From Oceanobacillus rekensis (GTDB lineage: Bacteria; Bacillota; Bacilli; Bacillales; Amphibacillaceae): DNA of 64,000 nucleotides. The translations under genes were made by a program, and so were the position numbers. This document shows, one piece after another, positions 1 to 10,676 of this stretch; positions within the stretch are counted from its first letter, which is position 1, and each line of letters begins with the position of its first letter. The DNA is taken from the NCBI RefSeq assembly GCF_002153375.1, contig NZ_MTBQ01000001.1, positions 372,001-436,000 on the forward strand. Reading direction: 5' to 3'. The notes under the pieces were generated by a model that worked only from the letters and a program-made list of their open reading frames with translations, did no database searches and was not told where the DNA came from.

Positions 1-1234
<1,234 letters not shown>

Positions 1235-1258
1235 GATGATGAATCTCCTATCTATAAC

Positions 1259-1459
1259 TTAACGAAAAAATCTTCCAAAAATAAAATATAGCAGCGAGAG
1301 TATTATACTGACAATGATCGAAGTCATAATCGGAAAATAAAAGGTAACGTTTCCCTTTTTAAAAGTAAGATCACCAGGTATTTTCCCAATAAACGTCCAT
1401 ATGAAACCAATAATGAGAAATACAATACCCAGTATAATAAAAAGCTTACCCATATTCAT
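1259..1459 (-). CDS. Small DUF2905-family membrane protein
   Basis: A 66-residue protein with two predicted membrane helices (about residues 5-24 and 43-63) separated by a short loop containing IGKIPGDLTFKKGNVTFYFP, which is the DUF2905 signature. No biochemical role is known to me. Its ATG overlaps the ruvB stop codon as TAATG, so translation is probably coupled to ruvB. A short gene of this family sits in the same place (queA/ruvB) in related bacilli, where I believe it is called yrzS. Confidence 0.85.
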   Translation of the reverse strand: MNMGKLFIILGIVFLIIGFIWTFIGKIPGDLTFKKGNVTFYFPIMTSIIVSIILSLLYFIFGRFFR

Positions 1460-2460
1460 TACTCCCCATGCCTTTTTACTCCAAAATGCTGATATGCTTT
1501 TGGTGTTACAATCCTTCCTCTTGGCGTTCGCTGAATAAAACCGATTTGCAGAAGATATGGCTCATATACATCTTCAATCGTTTGAGATTCCTCACCAATT
1601 GTCGCAGCAATCGTATCAAGACCAACCGGGCCACCCTGGAACCCATCAATCATTCCTCTTAAAATTTTATGATCAATGTGATCTAAACCAGCATCATCTA
1701 CTTGGAGCATTTCTAGAGCTATATCCGTTGTTTCCAAACTAATTTCGGTTTCCCCTTTAACTTGGGAAATATCACGGATTCGCTTCAGCAATCTATTTGC
1801 AATTCTCGGGGTTCCCCTTGACCTGCGCGCAACTTCTATTGCAGCCTCTTCTGTTATACTTGTATCAAAGATTTCTGCAGTTCTTTCCACAATCGAGCAT
1901 AGATCATTCACCTCATAAAACTCCAGTCTGCTAAGTACACCAAATCTATCCCGTAGTGGTGCAGTCAAAAGGCCTGCCCTTGTCGTTGCACCGACAAGTG
2001 TAAAAGGTGGTAAATCAATTCTTACCGATCTAGCACTTGGTCCGGTTCCGATAACAATATCGATGAAGAAGTCCTCCATTGCAGGATAGAGCACTTCTTC
2101 TACTGACCTCGGCAAACGGTGTACCTCATCGATAAACAAAACGTCACCAGGCTCAAGGGATGACAAGATAGCAGCAAGATCTCCAGCACGTTCGATGACC
2201 GGACCAGATGTAGATCTGAAATTAACGCCCATCTCATTTGCTATGATTGCTGCCAGGGTTGTTTTACCCAACCCAGGTGGTCCATATAGCAATACATGGT
2301 CCAGCGGTTCTTCGCGCATTTTTGCTGCTTGAATAAAAATGCTGAGATTATCTTTCACCTTGTGCTGGCCAATATATTGATGAAGTCTTGTCGGACGAAG
2401 ACTTAGTTCAATCGTTGTATCATCCTCCTGTAATTCACCAGTTACCATGCGCTCTTCCAT
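1459..2460 (-). CDS. ruvB: Holliday junction branch-migration ATPase RuvB
   Basis: The AAA+ motor of the RuvAB branch-migration complex, 333 residues. The Walker A motif GPPGLGKTT is at residues 60-68, Walker B FIDEVH at about 110-115 and the sensor/arginine-finger region APLRDRFG at about 166-173. A C-terminal winged-helix domain ends at [16 protein letters not shown]. The ATG has a GGGGTGA-type site upstream and lies 17 bp after ruvA. Its last base overlaps the start of the following DUF2905 gene. Confidence 0.98.
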   Translation of the reverse strand: MEERMVTGELQEDDTTIELSLRPTRLHQYIGQHKVKDNLSIFIQAAKMREEPLDHVLLYGPPGLGKTTLAAIIANEMGVNFRSTSGPVIERAGDLAAILSSLEPGDVLFIDEVHRLPRSVEEVLYPAMEDFFIDIVIGTGPSARSVRIDLPPFTLVGATTRAGLLTAPLRDRFGVLSRLEFYEVNDLCSIVERTAEIFDTSITEEAAIEVARRSRGTPRIANRLLKRIRDISQVKGETEISLETTDIALEMLQVDDAGLDHIDHKILRGMIDGFQGGPVGLDTIAATIGEESQTIEDVYEPYLLQIGFIQRTPRGRIVTPKAYQHFGVKRHGE

Positions 2461-2477
2461 TAGCTGTCACCCCTATC

Positions 2478-3086
2478 CTAATTTCTAACAAGCAACCCTA
2501 ATGCTTTCCGAATAATTTCATCTGTATTGGAAATATTTTCCTTTTTCAGCATTGGCATAATATTTTTAACTTCTCGATCTGTATATCCTAATGCTTTAAG
2601 TGCCTCTTCGGCCTCTTTGAAAGCTTCGGAAGAATTTAATTCACTACCTGAGGATTCTTGCTCTGTGTCTGTACTTATTGAGAATACATTCGTCAATTTC
2701 CCTTTAAGGTCAAGAATAATCTGTCTCGCTGTCTTCTTACCGACACCAGGAAAACTAGTAAGAAATTTATCATCTTCCTGTTCAATTGCAGAAACAAAGC
2801 CTGCTATCTCAACCCCAGAGAGAATTGCCAAGGCACCTTTTGGACCAATTCCCGAAACTGAAATCAACTTTTTAAATAAATACTTTTCATCTTCATTTTT
2901 AAACCCGTATAGAACTTGATGATCTTCACGAACGTAGTGATATGTATTAATTAGTATCTCTTTATTTAATGATGATTGAAAGGCAAAGGGATTTGGGCAT
3001 AAAAGTTCATATCCAACACCATGCACATCAACAATAACGGAATCATCCTGTATCGTTACTAGATGACCTTTAATATATGCTATCAT
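2478..3086 (-). CDS. ruvA: Holliday junction-binding protein RuvA
   Basis: RuvA binds four-way junctions and loads RuvB. The 202-residue protein has an N-terminal OB fold (MIAYIKGHLVTIQDDSVIVD), two helix-hairpin-helix motifs (ISVSGIGPKGALAIL and FPGVGKKTARQIILDLKGKL) and a C-terminal three-helix domain that contacts RuvB (EAEEALKALGYTDREV). Expected partner ruvB follows. In B. subtilis bofC lies next upstream; here the next upstream gene is yebC. Confidence 0.97.
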   Translation of the reverse strand: MIAYIKGHLVTIQDDSVIVDVHGVGYELLCPNPFAFQSSLNKEILINTYHYVREDHQVLYGFKNEDEKYLFKKLISVSGIGPKGALAILSGVEIAGFVSAIEQEDDKFLTSFPGVGKKTARQIILDLKGKLTNVFSISTDTEQESSGSELNSSEAFKEAEEALKALGYTDREVKNIMPMLKKENISNTDEIIRKALGLLVRN

Positions 3087-3205
3087 GCAATCATTCCTTC
3101 ACTTATTTTAACATAGATATAAATTTTACAAAACTTGGCATTCGCTATTGGTAAGTGGATGCCTGTTACAGAAAGAAATATGGATATATTTCTTTACAGC
3201 AAATA

Positions 3206-3242
3206 ATAAACTTCTATTCCTTGCTAAAGAATAGAAGTTTAT
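3206..3242 (-). terminator. Rho-independent terminator after yebC
   Basis: A perfect 12-bp stem (AAACTTCTATTC paired with GAATAGAAGTTT) with a 9-nt loop lies 10 bp past the yebC stop. On the minus strand it is followed by a T-rich tail (TTTATTATTT). It separates yebC from ruvAB. Confidence 0.8.
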
Positions 3243-3250
3243 GTGACATT

Positions 3251-3982
3251 TTAGTTAGATTCTTCTAAATTATGATGGATGTCCTGTACATCTTCACTTT
3301 CTTCCAATGTATCAATTAAATTCATCATTTTTTCTTCATCTTCTTCACTGAGCTGATTATAGTTTTGTGGTATGAGTGTTACCTCTCCATCAGCGATTTC
3401 ATATCCATTAGCTGTTAGATGATCAACTGCCTCCTGAAAGTTATCAGGCTCTGTATAAAGTTCATATGCATCTTCCTGGTTTACTATATCCTCAACACCA
3501 GCTTCGAGTGCATCTAATGTAATCGTATCTTCATCAGTGGAGCCATCAGCATTTTCAATGACGATATAACCCTTACGATTAAACATAAAGGATACACTGC
3601 CATTTTCCCCAAGGTTTCCACCATTTTTTTTAAAAGCATGTCTAATGTCGGCAGCAGTTCTATTTTTATTATCTGTTAAGACATGAACGATAACAGCTAC
3701 ACCACCTGGACCATAACCTTCATACGTGATTTCCTCATATGTCGCACCATCTAGCGTACCTGTTGCCTTCTTAATATTTCTGTCAATATTATCATTTGGC
3801 ATATTATCAGCTTTTGCCTTTTCCACTGCAGCCCGGAGTGCTGCATTCGTGCCAAGGTCATCCCCACCTTGTTTTGCTGCAATATATATATCTTTAGCAT
3901 GCCGCATAAAGATTTTACCTTTTTTGGCATCCTGTGCATTTTTTCTTTTCTGTATATTTTTCCACTTAGAATGACCAGCCAT
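3251..3982 (-). CDS. yebC: YebC/PmpR-family regulator (TACO1 family)
   Basis: Begins [20 protein letters not shown], the hallmark of the YebC family, whose members act as transcriptional regulators and/or translation factors that relieve ribosome stalling. The conserved central region [18 protein letters not shown] and [13 protein letters not shown] are present. The frame is open for ten codons further upstream, but this ATG has an ideal GAGGAGG site 8 bp before it and matches the family N-terminus, so the start is placed at 3982 (243 residues). In B. subtilis the orthologue is yrbC, next to coxA and safA. Confidence 0.95.
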   Translation of the reverse strand: MAGHSKWKNIQKRKNAQDAKKGKIFMRHAKDIYIAAKQGGDDLGTNAALRAAVEKAKADNMPNDNIDRNIKKATGTLDGATYEEITYEGYGPGGVAVIVHVLTDNKNRTAADIRHAFKKNGGNLGENGSVSFMFNRKGYIVIENADGSTDEDTITLDALEAGVEDIVNQEDAYELYTEPDNFQEAVDHLTANGYEIADGEVTLIPQNYNQLSEEDEEKMMNLIDTLEESEDVQDIHHNLEESN

Positions 3983-4071
3983 TAGTGGTCCTCCTCTCAA
4001 GCAATTCTTCATTAACTATATCAAAAAATACAATTTGGGAAAAGGGATAACCTTTTAGCTCCTCGGCTCTT

Positions 4072-4620
4072 TTAATTCATATGAAAAAATTCCTCCATAA
4101 AGTTAGTTGTATCTTCATCCATGTCTTCAGATTGTATCCTGGAATCAAAATTTTTCATGCGATCCCATTGCACATCATCTGTATAGACAATGACCTCTTT
4201 GTCGCTCGCAGGAACTATTTCCTTCACTTCCGCTTCAATATCATCCGCGATTTCTCGGTCTAAATTCTCACGAAGCATGACTGCCACAATAATGCGATCA
4301 TCTGTTGATGCAACCTGTGCTTGAATAATATCCTTTTGCTTTACCAGTTCCTCCATAATACGAATCGATTCCTCATTGGTAAAAGCATCCGAATACTCGC
4401 TGAAATCAGATGAATTGACCCCTCTTTGTTTACTTTGTGGATAACCGCCTTGTTCTCCAATTGAAGGACCTTGCCTATCATAGATATCCCTTGTTTTCTC
4501 ATCAAAGTGCATTGGCTGTACAGCGCCACCGTTAGGCTGTTCCGATGTTTCCTGTTCTCCCCCGTTACAAGCAGCCATAACAAAAATCATAAAAATGAAA
4601 AGCATTAAGTTTTTCAGCAT
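4072..4620 (-). CDS. YhcN/YlaJ-family sporulation lipoprotein, CoxA-like
   Basis: A 182-residue protein with a signal peptide ending in a lipobox (about residues 1-18, MAAC with the lipidated Cys at 18), so membrane-anchored outside the cytoplasm or in the forespore intermembrane space. The C-terminal half (VKQKDIIQAQVASTDDRIIV, then EADIEAEVKEIV-like and a predicted TDD turn) resembles the YhcN/YlaJ domain. Between yebC and safA, B. subtilis has coxA (yrbB), a cortex-associated protein of this family; position and family agree, so a spore-cortex role is inferred. Here nadE separates it from safA. Confidence 0.82.
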   Translation of the reverse strand: MLKNLMLFIFMIFVMAACNGGEQETSEQPNGGAVQPMHFDEKTRDIYDRQGPSIGEQGGYPQSKQRGVNSSDFSEYSDAFTNEESIRIMEELVKQKDIIQAQVASTDDRIIVAVMLRENLDREIADDIEAEVKEIVPASDKEVIVYTDDVQWDRMKNFDSRIQSEDMDEDTTNFMEEFFHMN

Positions 4621-4690
4621 AAATTAAACCTCCTTTATACATAGTTTGTATAGAGGAGGTCTAAATACACAGTTAAATTAAGGTAATAAA

Positions 4691-5431
4691 TCAATTTCTG
4701 TTATACTGTGGCAGTGCATTCCGCTTATGCGCAGAGCGGCGATGGAGATTCTCAATAATCTCTTTGTCTTTCTCAGCAATTTCATTTCCTTTTAGATATG
4801 CATCTATTGTATTGTAAGAAACACCCATTTCCGCTTCATCTGTTTGATTATCCCATAGATCAGCACTTGGTTTCTTAGAAACAATTTGTTCGGGAACTTC
4901 GAGATACTTGGCCATTTCTCTGACTTCTGTTTTTGTATATTCAACGAGAGGCAGTATATCCACACCACCATCACCATATTTAGTAAAGTAACCCGTATAC
5001 CATTCAGAAGCATTATCTGTTCCTACAACCATATAATTATAATTAGTGGCCAATGTATATAATGTGCTCATACGAAGTCTTGCCCTTAAGTTTGCACCCG
5101 CAAGACGGTCATTCGTTTCATTTAATTCATTTTTTTCTTTTAAGCCAGTTTGAATTTGATTATACATAATTTGATGTGTATCCGTGAGGTCAACGATCAT
5201 CGATTCAATTCCAGACTTTTCAATTACATTTTTTGCATCAACCATATTTGCCTCAGATGTATTAATTGGCATCATCACACCAAGAGAGTTATCGGGACAT
5301 GCCTGTTTAATTAAATTGGCAACTACTGCAGAATCAAGTCCTCCACTTACACCGACAAGCAAGCCATCCACGTTTGCCTGTTGTACTTGATTCTGCAGCC
5401 AATCAACGATTGCGTTTACTTCCTTTTCCAT
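4691..5431 (-). CDS. nadE: Ammonia-dependent NAD+ synthetase
   Basis: NadE amidates nicotinic acid adenine dinucleotide to NAD+ using ammonia and ATP. The 246-residue chain lacks the N-terminal glutaminase domain, hence the ammonia-dependent form. The PP-loop SGGLDS is at residues 29-34; RARLRMSTLYTLA, GTDNASEWYTGYFTKYGDGG and KKPSADLWDNQTDE supply substrate and metal contacts. Its position is unusual: it sits between safA and the CoxA-like gene, in the neighbourhood where B. subtilis keeps the unrelated nadA-nadB-nadC cluster. Base composition is like its neighbours, so rearrangement rather than recent transfer is the simpler reading. Confidence 0.95.
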   Translation of the reverse strand: MEKEVNAIVDWLQNQVQQANVDGLLVGVSGGLDSAVVANLIKQACPDNSLGVMMPINTSEANMVDAKNVIEKSGIESMIVDLTDTHQIMYNQIQTGLKEKNELNETNDRLAGANLRARLRMSTLYTLATNYNYMVVGTDNASEWYTGYFTKYGDGGVDILPLVEYTKTEVREMAKYLEVPEQIVSKKPSADLWDNQTDEAEMGVSYNTIDAYLKGNEIAEKDKEIIENLHRRSAHKRNALPQYNRN

Positions 5432-5538
5432 TTAAATCTTTCCTCCAGTTATTGCGATTTATTTTTAATTCTAACATTGTTTACCCCTTATTCAAAAAAA
5501 AATGTGTCTTGAGGGTTAAAACAACTTAAATAAAACCA

Positions 5539-5573
5539 CAAAAAAAAAGAGACGGGTTAATTCGCCTCTTTTG
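5539..5573 (-). terminator. Terminator after safA
   Basis: On the minus strand the stem AAAGAGGCG pairs with CGTCTCTTT (one G-T pair) around an 8-nt loop and runs into nine T residues, 6 bp past the safA stop. safA is therefore probably transcribed separately from nadE. Confidence 0.85.
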
Positions 5574-5578
5574 TTCAA

Positions 5579-6736
5579 TTATTCATCTTGTTTGTCATCA
5601 CCATTATCTGTGCTTAATTCCCTAAAATTTGGTAATGATGGTGGATTTGGATAAAAATCTCCATCCTCTTGCATATTTCCAAACTGCGATGGATACATCC
5701 CACCCCCACTAGACAGCTCTGGCATTCCTTCTGGCCTCATATGTGTATTTGATTCCATTTGCTGATTTGGATATTGGTTCATCTGCTGATTTGGATATTG
5801 GTTCATCTGCTGACTTGGATATGGGTCCATTTGCTGATTTGGATATTGGTTCATCTGCTGACTTGGATATGGGTCCATTTGCTGATTTGGATATTGGTTC
5901 ATCTGCTGACTTGGATATGGGTCCATTTGCTGACTTGGATATTGGTTCATCTGCTGACTTGGATATTGGTTCATCTGCTGACTTGGATATGGGTCCATTT
6001 GCTGATTTGGATATGGAATCATTTGACCTCCCCCACATCCACAATCAGGTTTTGGTTTCTCTACAGGTGGCGCAAATGCTGGTGCCATCTGTCCGCCAAA
6101 ATGATTTGAAGAATGATGGCATGGCATCGGCATCGGTTGGCAACATGGTGGCTGAAAATGATGACAGCATACAGGTACCATTGGAGCATATGAAGGCTGC
6201 ATCATTGGCTGATGATGAATTGGCGGCTCATGTACTGGAGCATGCTGTATTGGCTGTAATGGTTGAATTGGTTGATGAATCGGTTTTTGTTTAACTGGCT
6301 GTGGTTTGTATTCTTTCTTTACTTCCTTTTTCTCCTCTTTGACAGGGTGCGGTTTCATTTGTGGCATCTGCGGGAAGTTTATTGTTGTATATTGGTTAAT
6401 ATCCTGATCCAAAATCGGCATTTGCGGCATAGCAGGAACCGGCATTTCCGGTGTTACAGGTTTCTGGACTTTATGATCATCTTCTTGAATTGCTGCGATA
6501 GGCTTTGGTGAAGTATCCTTATATGGCTTGACGGTTTCCTTCTTTGTTTCCTTTTTTGCAATGGTTTCTTTTTTAACAGCTTTAGACGAACCTGGCACTT
6601 TAATTTTCATTCCTGGCATAATCATATCAGGACTTGATAGCTGTGTATTCATTGCTTTTAGTTCTTCAAAATCTACTCCATACATTTTAGAGATTTCCCA
6701 CAACGTATCCCCTTTTTGAACAATGTGTATTTTCAA
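5579..6736 (-). CDS. safA: Spore coat morphogenetic protein SafA (LysM)
   Basis: SafA organises the inner coat of the spore at the cortex-coat interface together with SpoVID. Residues 1-50 form a LysM domain (IVQKGDTLWEISKMYGVDFE, ending PGMKIKVPG). After a Lys-rich linker come Pro/His-rich and Cys/His-rich tracts (about 150-225, including VCCHHFQPPCCQP) and a run of eleven 8-residue repeats (238-325; QMNQYPSQ, QMDPYPSQ and variants). B. subtilis SafA is of similar length and also His/Gln/Tyr/Pro-rich, but the regular octapeptide array is striking here. spoVID, encoding its partner, is also in this window. Confidence 0.93.
   Translation of the reverse strand: MKIHIVQKGDTLWEISKMYGVDFEELKAMNTQLSSPDMIMPGMKIKVPGSSKAVKKETIAKKETKKETVKPYKDTSPKPIAAIQEDDHKVQKPVTPEMPVPAMPQMPILDQDINQYTTINFPQMPQMKPHPVKEEKKEVKKEYKPQPVKQKPIHQPIQPLQPIQHAPVHEPPIHHQPMMQPSYAPMVPVCCHHFQPPCCQPMPMPCHHSSNHFGGQMAPAFAPPVEKPKPDCGCGGGQMIPYPNQQMDPYPSQQMNQYPSQQMNQYPSQQMDPYPSQQMNQYPNQQMDPYPSQQMNQYPNQQMDPYPSQQMNQYPNQQMNQYPNQQMESNTHMRPEGMPELSSGGGMYPSQFGNMQEDGDFYPNPPSLPNFRELSTDNGDDKQDE
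5762..6025. repeat. 24-bp tandem repeat array inside safA (11 units)
   Basis: Eleven head-to-tail 24-bp units encode octapeptides alternating mainly between QMNQYPNQ/QMNQYPSQ and QMDPYPSQ. Because the unit is a multiple of three and contains no stop in several frames, both strands carry spurious long open frames here. Near-identity of units implies recent expansion and likely length variation between strains. Confidence 0.97.
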
Positions 6737-7147
6737 AGTGATTCATGCTCCTTTCATTGCATAAAATTCTGGGCTAATTACTCTATATCAGCATATGCAT
6801 AGAAAGAAAAAAAGTTGCCCACCATTTTTAAAATCTCTTCTGGTGGACTAGAAAAGGAAGAGAGAAAACCGCCCATTAAGCTTTTACGCCATGGACGGTT
6901 TATTGTTAAATATTGGTTGTTTTCTAGAAGATTGCACTGCACACTACTTGTCTCTTCTAAATAATTGTTGTTTTTGCCACAAAGTCTATAAACTGCGACA
7001 TAACTTCTATTTAATCTTGATCTGTAATACTAATAATGGAAACAATTTACTTAGGCATCCGCCCAGAGCGTTCCCAGACGGGAGCAGTGTGCAGCCTCAA
7101 TTCTTTTCGGCAGACGAGTAACCGCCATTCTAACCATAATCAAGTAC
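6737..7147. repeat. Gene-free region with partial family-A repeat
   Basis: There is no credible gene in this 411-bp gap. A hairpin at 6862-6901 probably ends the pheA transcript. From about 6903 to 7130 come fragments of repeat family A: GGTTGTTTTCTAGAAGATTG (similar to 55529-55548), the terminus-like TCTATAAACTGCG at 6985-6997, a core containing GCATCCGCCCAGAGCG near 7053 (shared with 19290 and 23075), and an end segment with TTCTTTTCGG near 7101 (shared with 23183). In B. subtilis the nad genes lie between safA and pheA. Confidence 0.75.
6862..6901 (-). terminator. Hairpin downstream of pheA
   Basis: An 11-bp stem (AAACCGTCCAT/ATGGGCGGTTT, one mismatch-tolerant G-T) with a 14-nt loop. On the minus strand it is followed by TTCTCTCTTCC, a weak pyrimidine tail. 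It is the only terminator-like structure between pheA and safA, about 250 nt past pheA, so it may end the obgE-pheA transcript. Confidence 0.5.
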
Positions 7148-7999
7148 CTAGATATTCAAATGATATACAGGATATGTTCCAAGAATGGTCACTTTACATC
7201 CTAGTGATTCCAGCTCCGCCTTAACTCCTGGGAATAACACATCATCATATGACTGGTCCACGTCGATAATGAAGAAGTAATTTCCTAAACCAGTTTTCGT
7301 TGGACGAGATTCTATTTTAGATAAATTCATTTTTCTCCATGCGAATGCAGATAATATTTGATGCAATGCACCAGCCTGATCACTTGGTAATGAAATCAGT
7401 ACAGTTGTTTTTTCCAGCAGAACCGGATGATTTATCACAACAGAATCTTTGTTCTTCGTTAATACGAGAAAACGTGTATGGTTGTTCGGATAGTCATGAA
7501 TATTTTCCTTCAATATCCGTAAACCATATTCCTCGGCAGCGACTGTGTTTCCGATTGCTGCGATTGGTTCTTTACTCTCACTTATATATTCTGCCGCTTT
7601 CCCAGTAGATGAGGAGAAAACCATTTTACTATCTTCTAAATGCTGATGTAAGTACTGGTGGCACTGTGCGATTGCATGACTATGTGAGTGTACTTCTGCA
7701 ATATCTGATAGCTCACCAGAAAAGTCAGCTCTTACAAGCAAATGCTGCTGTATGGGAACTACGATTTCAGCTGCAACTGGAATTCTTACTCGGTGAACGA
7801 GATAATCCACAGTCAATTGGACCGTACCTTCTATTGCGTTTTCTAAAGGAACAACCCCAATATCAATATCCCCTTTGTCAACAGCATCAATACATTCTGG
7901 AATTGTTTTAAATCCTTTTGTCATTTCTTGATTGAAAGCAGTGTCAACTGCAAGTTTTGTGAAAGTCCCCTTTGGACCTAAATAACCAATAGTAATCAA
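7148..7999 (-). CDS. pheA: Prephenate dehydratase
   Basis: Converts prephenate to phenylpyruvate in phenylalanine synthesis. The 283-residue monofunctional enzyme starts MITIGYLGPKGTFTKLA. The catalytic TRF motif is at 175-177 (NHTRF). The C-terminal ACT regulatory domain carries GALH (210-213) and ESRP (230-233), the phenylalanine-binding motifs. It follows obgE by 26 bp. B. subtilis has the ACT-domain gene pheB between these two; it is absent here. Confidence 0.96.
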   Translation of the reverse strand: MITIGYLGPKGTFTKLAVDTAFNQEMTKGFKTIPECIDAVDKGDIDIGVVPLENAIEGTVQLTVDYLVHRVRIPVAAEIVVPIQQHLLVRADFSGELSDIAEVHSHSHAIAQCHQYLHQHLEDSKMVFSSSTGKAAEYISESKEPIAAIGNTVAAEEYGLRILKENIHDYPNNHTRFLVLTKNKDSVVINHPVLLEKTTVLISLPSDQAGALHQILSAFAWRKMNLSKIESRPTKTGLGNYFFIIDVDQSYDDVLFPGVKAELESLGCKVTILGTYPVYHLNI

Positions 8000-8025
8000 A
8001 ACTTTCCCTCTCCCTCATCATTTAT

Positions 8026-9306
8026 CTATTCAATAAATTCAAATTCATATTGCAGCAGACGAATCGTATCCCCATCTTTTGCTCCTCGTTCTCTTAGTGC
8101 TTTATCTACACCCATCCCACGCATTTGCCTAGCAAAACGCTGGGATGCCTGATCGTGTTGAAAATCAGTCATTTTGAAAAGTTTCTCAATCTTTTGACCA
8201 TACAGTACATATGCACCGTCTGGATCCCTTGAAATCTGAAATGGTGCTTCTTCTTTTTGATAACGGTATACGACCGTTTCATCTGTATCATCTAATTCAG
8301 TCGTTATTTTCGGAATAGAATCCAATGCATCTGCTATGGCAAAAAGAATTTCTCGCAACCCTTCTTTTGTAAGTGCAGATATTTCATACACTGGGTGCTC
8401 TTCATCAAGTTGCTCCTTGAATAGTTCCAGATTTTCTTTTGCACTAGGCATGTCCATCTTATTAGCTGCAATAATTTGAGGACGTTTCATTAAAGTTTCA
8501 TCATAGTCCATAAGTTCTTTGTTGATCTTCACATAATCATCATATGGATCCCGGCCTTCTATACTTGCCATGTCAATAACATGAACAATTACCCTTGTAC
8601 GTTCAACATGACGCAGAAATTGATGTCCAAGACCAACACCTTCTGATGCACCCTCAATTAAACCTGGAAGATCCGCCATCACAAAACTTCGTTGATCACT
8701 TGTATCAACAACACCAAGGTTAGGAGATAATGTTGTAAAGTGATAATCGGCGATTTTAGGTTTCGCTGCGCTCACTACAGAAATGAAGGTTGACTTACCG
8801 ACACTTGGGAATCCAACGAGACCCACATCTGCAATCAGCTTCAGTTCCACTTTTATATTTTTCTCCTGACCTGGTTCACCATTCTCTGCTATATCTGGTG
8901 CAGGATTATTAGGTGTAGCGAAACGAGTATTTCCGCGACCGCCTCTGCCTCCTTTAGAAATAACAGCTTGCTGTTCATGTACTAATAAATCTGCAATTAC
9001 TTCACCGGAATCTTCATCGAAAACGGTCGTCCCAGGGGGAACGGAAACTATTAAAGGCGAAGCATTTTTTCCGTGTTGGGTTTTACTCATCCCATTTTCT
9101 CCACGTTGCCCTTTATAATGACGGTTATAACGAAGATCCATCAAGGTATTTAGCCCTTCATCCACTTTAAATATTACATCTGCGCCATTTCCGCCATCCC
9201 CACCAGCAGGACCACCAAAGGGAATATATTTCTCTCTTCTATAGGCAACGAGACCATTACCCCCGTCACCAGCTTTCACATATACACTGACCTGATCTAC
9301 AAACAT
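8026..9306 (-). CDS. obgE: GTPase ObgE/CgtA, ribosome assembly and stress
   Basis: A 426-residue Obg-family GTPase that binds 50S precursors and, in B. subtilis (obg), is needed for sporulation initiation and the general stress response. Three domains are visible: glycine-rich Obg fold (1-158; [20 protein letters not shown]), G domain with GFPSVGKS at 165-172, DLPG switch II and NKMD, and a C-terminal OCT domain (about 345-426). It lies 13 bp after the spo0B frame and probably in the same transcript, consistent with the known spo0B-obg operon. Confidence 0.97.
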   Translation of the reverse strand: MFVDQVSVYVKAGDGGNGLVAYRREKYIPFGGPAGGDGGNGADVIFKVDEGLNTLMDLRYNRHYKGQRGENGMSKTQHGKNASPLIVSVPPGTTVFDEDSGEVIADLLVHEQQAVISKGGRGGRGNTRFATPNNPAPDIAENGEPGQEKNIKVELKLIADVGLVGFPSVGKSTFISVVSAAKPKIADYHFTTLSPNLGVVDTSDQRSFVMADLPGLIEGASEGVGLGHQFLRHVERTRVIVHVIDMASIEGRDPYDDYVKINKELMDYDETLMKRPQIIAANKMDMPSAKENLELFKEQLDEEHPVYEISALTKEGLREILFAIADALDSIPKITTELDDTDETVVYRYQKEEAPFQISRDPDGAYVLYGQKIEKLFKMTDFQHDQASQRFARQMRGMGVDKALRERGAKDGDTIRLLQYEFEFIE

Positions 9307-9319
9307 TCATTTCACCTCA

Positions 9320-9853
9320 TTATTGACATGGTACCGAAAAACTAAAGATTAAACCATTGTTTGTACTCTCGATGTCAATTTCCTTATTTACATTTCTATA
9401 TTTCATATTACCCGAAATAATTTGTTCTATTTGAGTATCGCCCTCAATGGAAAGATTAACTGTGACCAAAGACAAGCTTGGTATTTCATTTAATTCGAGC
9501 TTTACTTCATAAAGAACTTGCGGATCCAGTTCTTCCATACAGAGCTCCATAATTTCCTGGCACTGTCCTACTAATATAGAATCCGAAATATGCATACTTT
9601 TATACTCTGCATGAATATTATATGTTAACCGGAAATTTTTAAATGTAGTATTGAATTCAAGAATCCAGAGCATAAAAGAAGGCACATTCAAATCCATTAA
9701 TTTACGTTCTTCTTTGTAAAAGTCTACAACTTCACTAAGTTTTTCTTCTGCTTGATTGGCCTTTCCCATACTTAAATAACCTTGTACTATCTGCAGTCGA
9801 TTCATTAAATCATGGCGATAATGCTGCAGAACACGAATAATATACTCATCCAT
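9320..9853 (-). CDS. spo0B: Sporulation phosphotransferase Spo0B
   Basis: Spo0B relays phosphate from Spo0F to Spo0A in the sporulation phosphorelay. It is a diverged histidine-kinase-like dimer without ATPase activity. The presumptive phosphorylated histidine lies in HYRHDLMNRLQIVQGYLSMG (H14 of the proposed product), equivalent to the SRHDWMN-type motif of B. subtilis Spo0B. The frame is open six codons further (MMGWIV), but the ATG at 9853, with GGGGTGG 8 bp before it, gives the expected short N-terminus and 177 residues. Sequence conservation is weak outside the H-box, so the call rests also on its position between rpmA and obgE. Confidence 0.88.
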   Translation of the reverse strand: MDEYIIRVLQHYRHDLMNRLQIVQGYLSMGKANQAEEKLSEVVDFYKEERKLMDLNVPSFMLWILEFNTTFKNFRLTYNIHAEYKSMHISDSILVGQCQEIMELCMEELDPQVLYEVKLELNEIPSLSLVTVNLSIEGDTQIEQIISGNMKYRNVNKEIDIESTNNGLIFSFSVPCQ

Positions 9854-9985
9854 TACGATCCACCCCATCATGCTCCAAATTATAGCAGAAATTAATCAAA
9901 AGCGGAAGCGACTGTTCAGTAACGCTACATAAGCTAAGATCCGAAGTGCATGAGTAGATTTTGTTCGTCAAATATTAATTCCATA

Positions 9986-10021
9986 TAAAAACTCCAGCCA
10001 ACGAGTTGGCTGGAGTTTTTA
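9986..10021 (-). terminator. Strong terminator after rpmA
   Basis: A perfect 16-bp stem (AAAAACTCCAGCCAAC with its complement) and 2-4-nt loop, flanked by T runs on both strands, 10 bp past the rpmA stop. It ends the rplU-prp-rpmA transcript before spo0B. Confidence 0.92.
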
Positions 10022-10030
10022 TAAAATTTA

Positions 10031-10324
<294 letters not shown>

Positions 10325-10334
10325 CTACACCTCC

Positions 10335-10664
10335 TTATTTATTTTTTATTTTAATAAATTCGCTATATTCAAGTTCAATGGATTTTAATGATATAAGCAT
10401 TCCCTCAAACAAAAGCTGTACTTCAGCCATTGTTTCAGATTGAATATGATCTGGCAACTTTACAGATAAATAGCCACCATCTCCGCCTTGTTCAATCTCC
10501 AGGTTTGTTTCACATAATTCCATCACTGCATTAATCGCACCAATTGATACAGCGGATACGCCTGCACATACAAGATCATAGCCATATGGGCCACTATCTG
10601 CATGTCCAGATAATTCAAATGATGTAATTTGAGTTTCTAATCGATATACAGTTACCTGAATCAT
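10335..10664 (-). CDS. prp: L27-processing cysteine protease Prp
   Basis: A 109-residue Prp (YsxB) protease. The catalytic pair is visible as His21 and Cys33 in GHADSGPYGYDLVCAGVSA. It removes the N-terminal peptide of L27, and the substrate gene rpmA with its LQFF site follows. It lies between rplU and rpmA, the conserved Firmicute arrangement, with spacers of 13 and 12 bp. Confidence 0.95.
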   Translation of the reverse strand: MIQVTVYRLETQITSFELSGHADSGPYGYDLVCAGVSAVSIGAINAVMELCETNLEIEQGGDGGYLSVKLPDHIQSETMAEVQLLFEGMLISLKSIELEYSEFIKIKNK

Positions 10665-10676
10665 AATCCAAAACCT

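Noticed and set aside
5709-6294. Three long open frames (111, 183 and 116 codons) overlapping the safA repeat on both strands
   Set aside because: They arise from the stop-free 24-bp repeat; their products are low-complexity shadows and have no ribosome binding sites.
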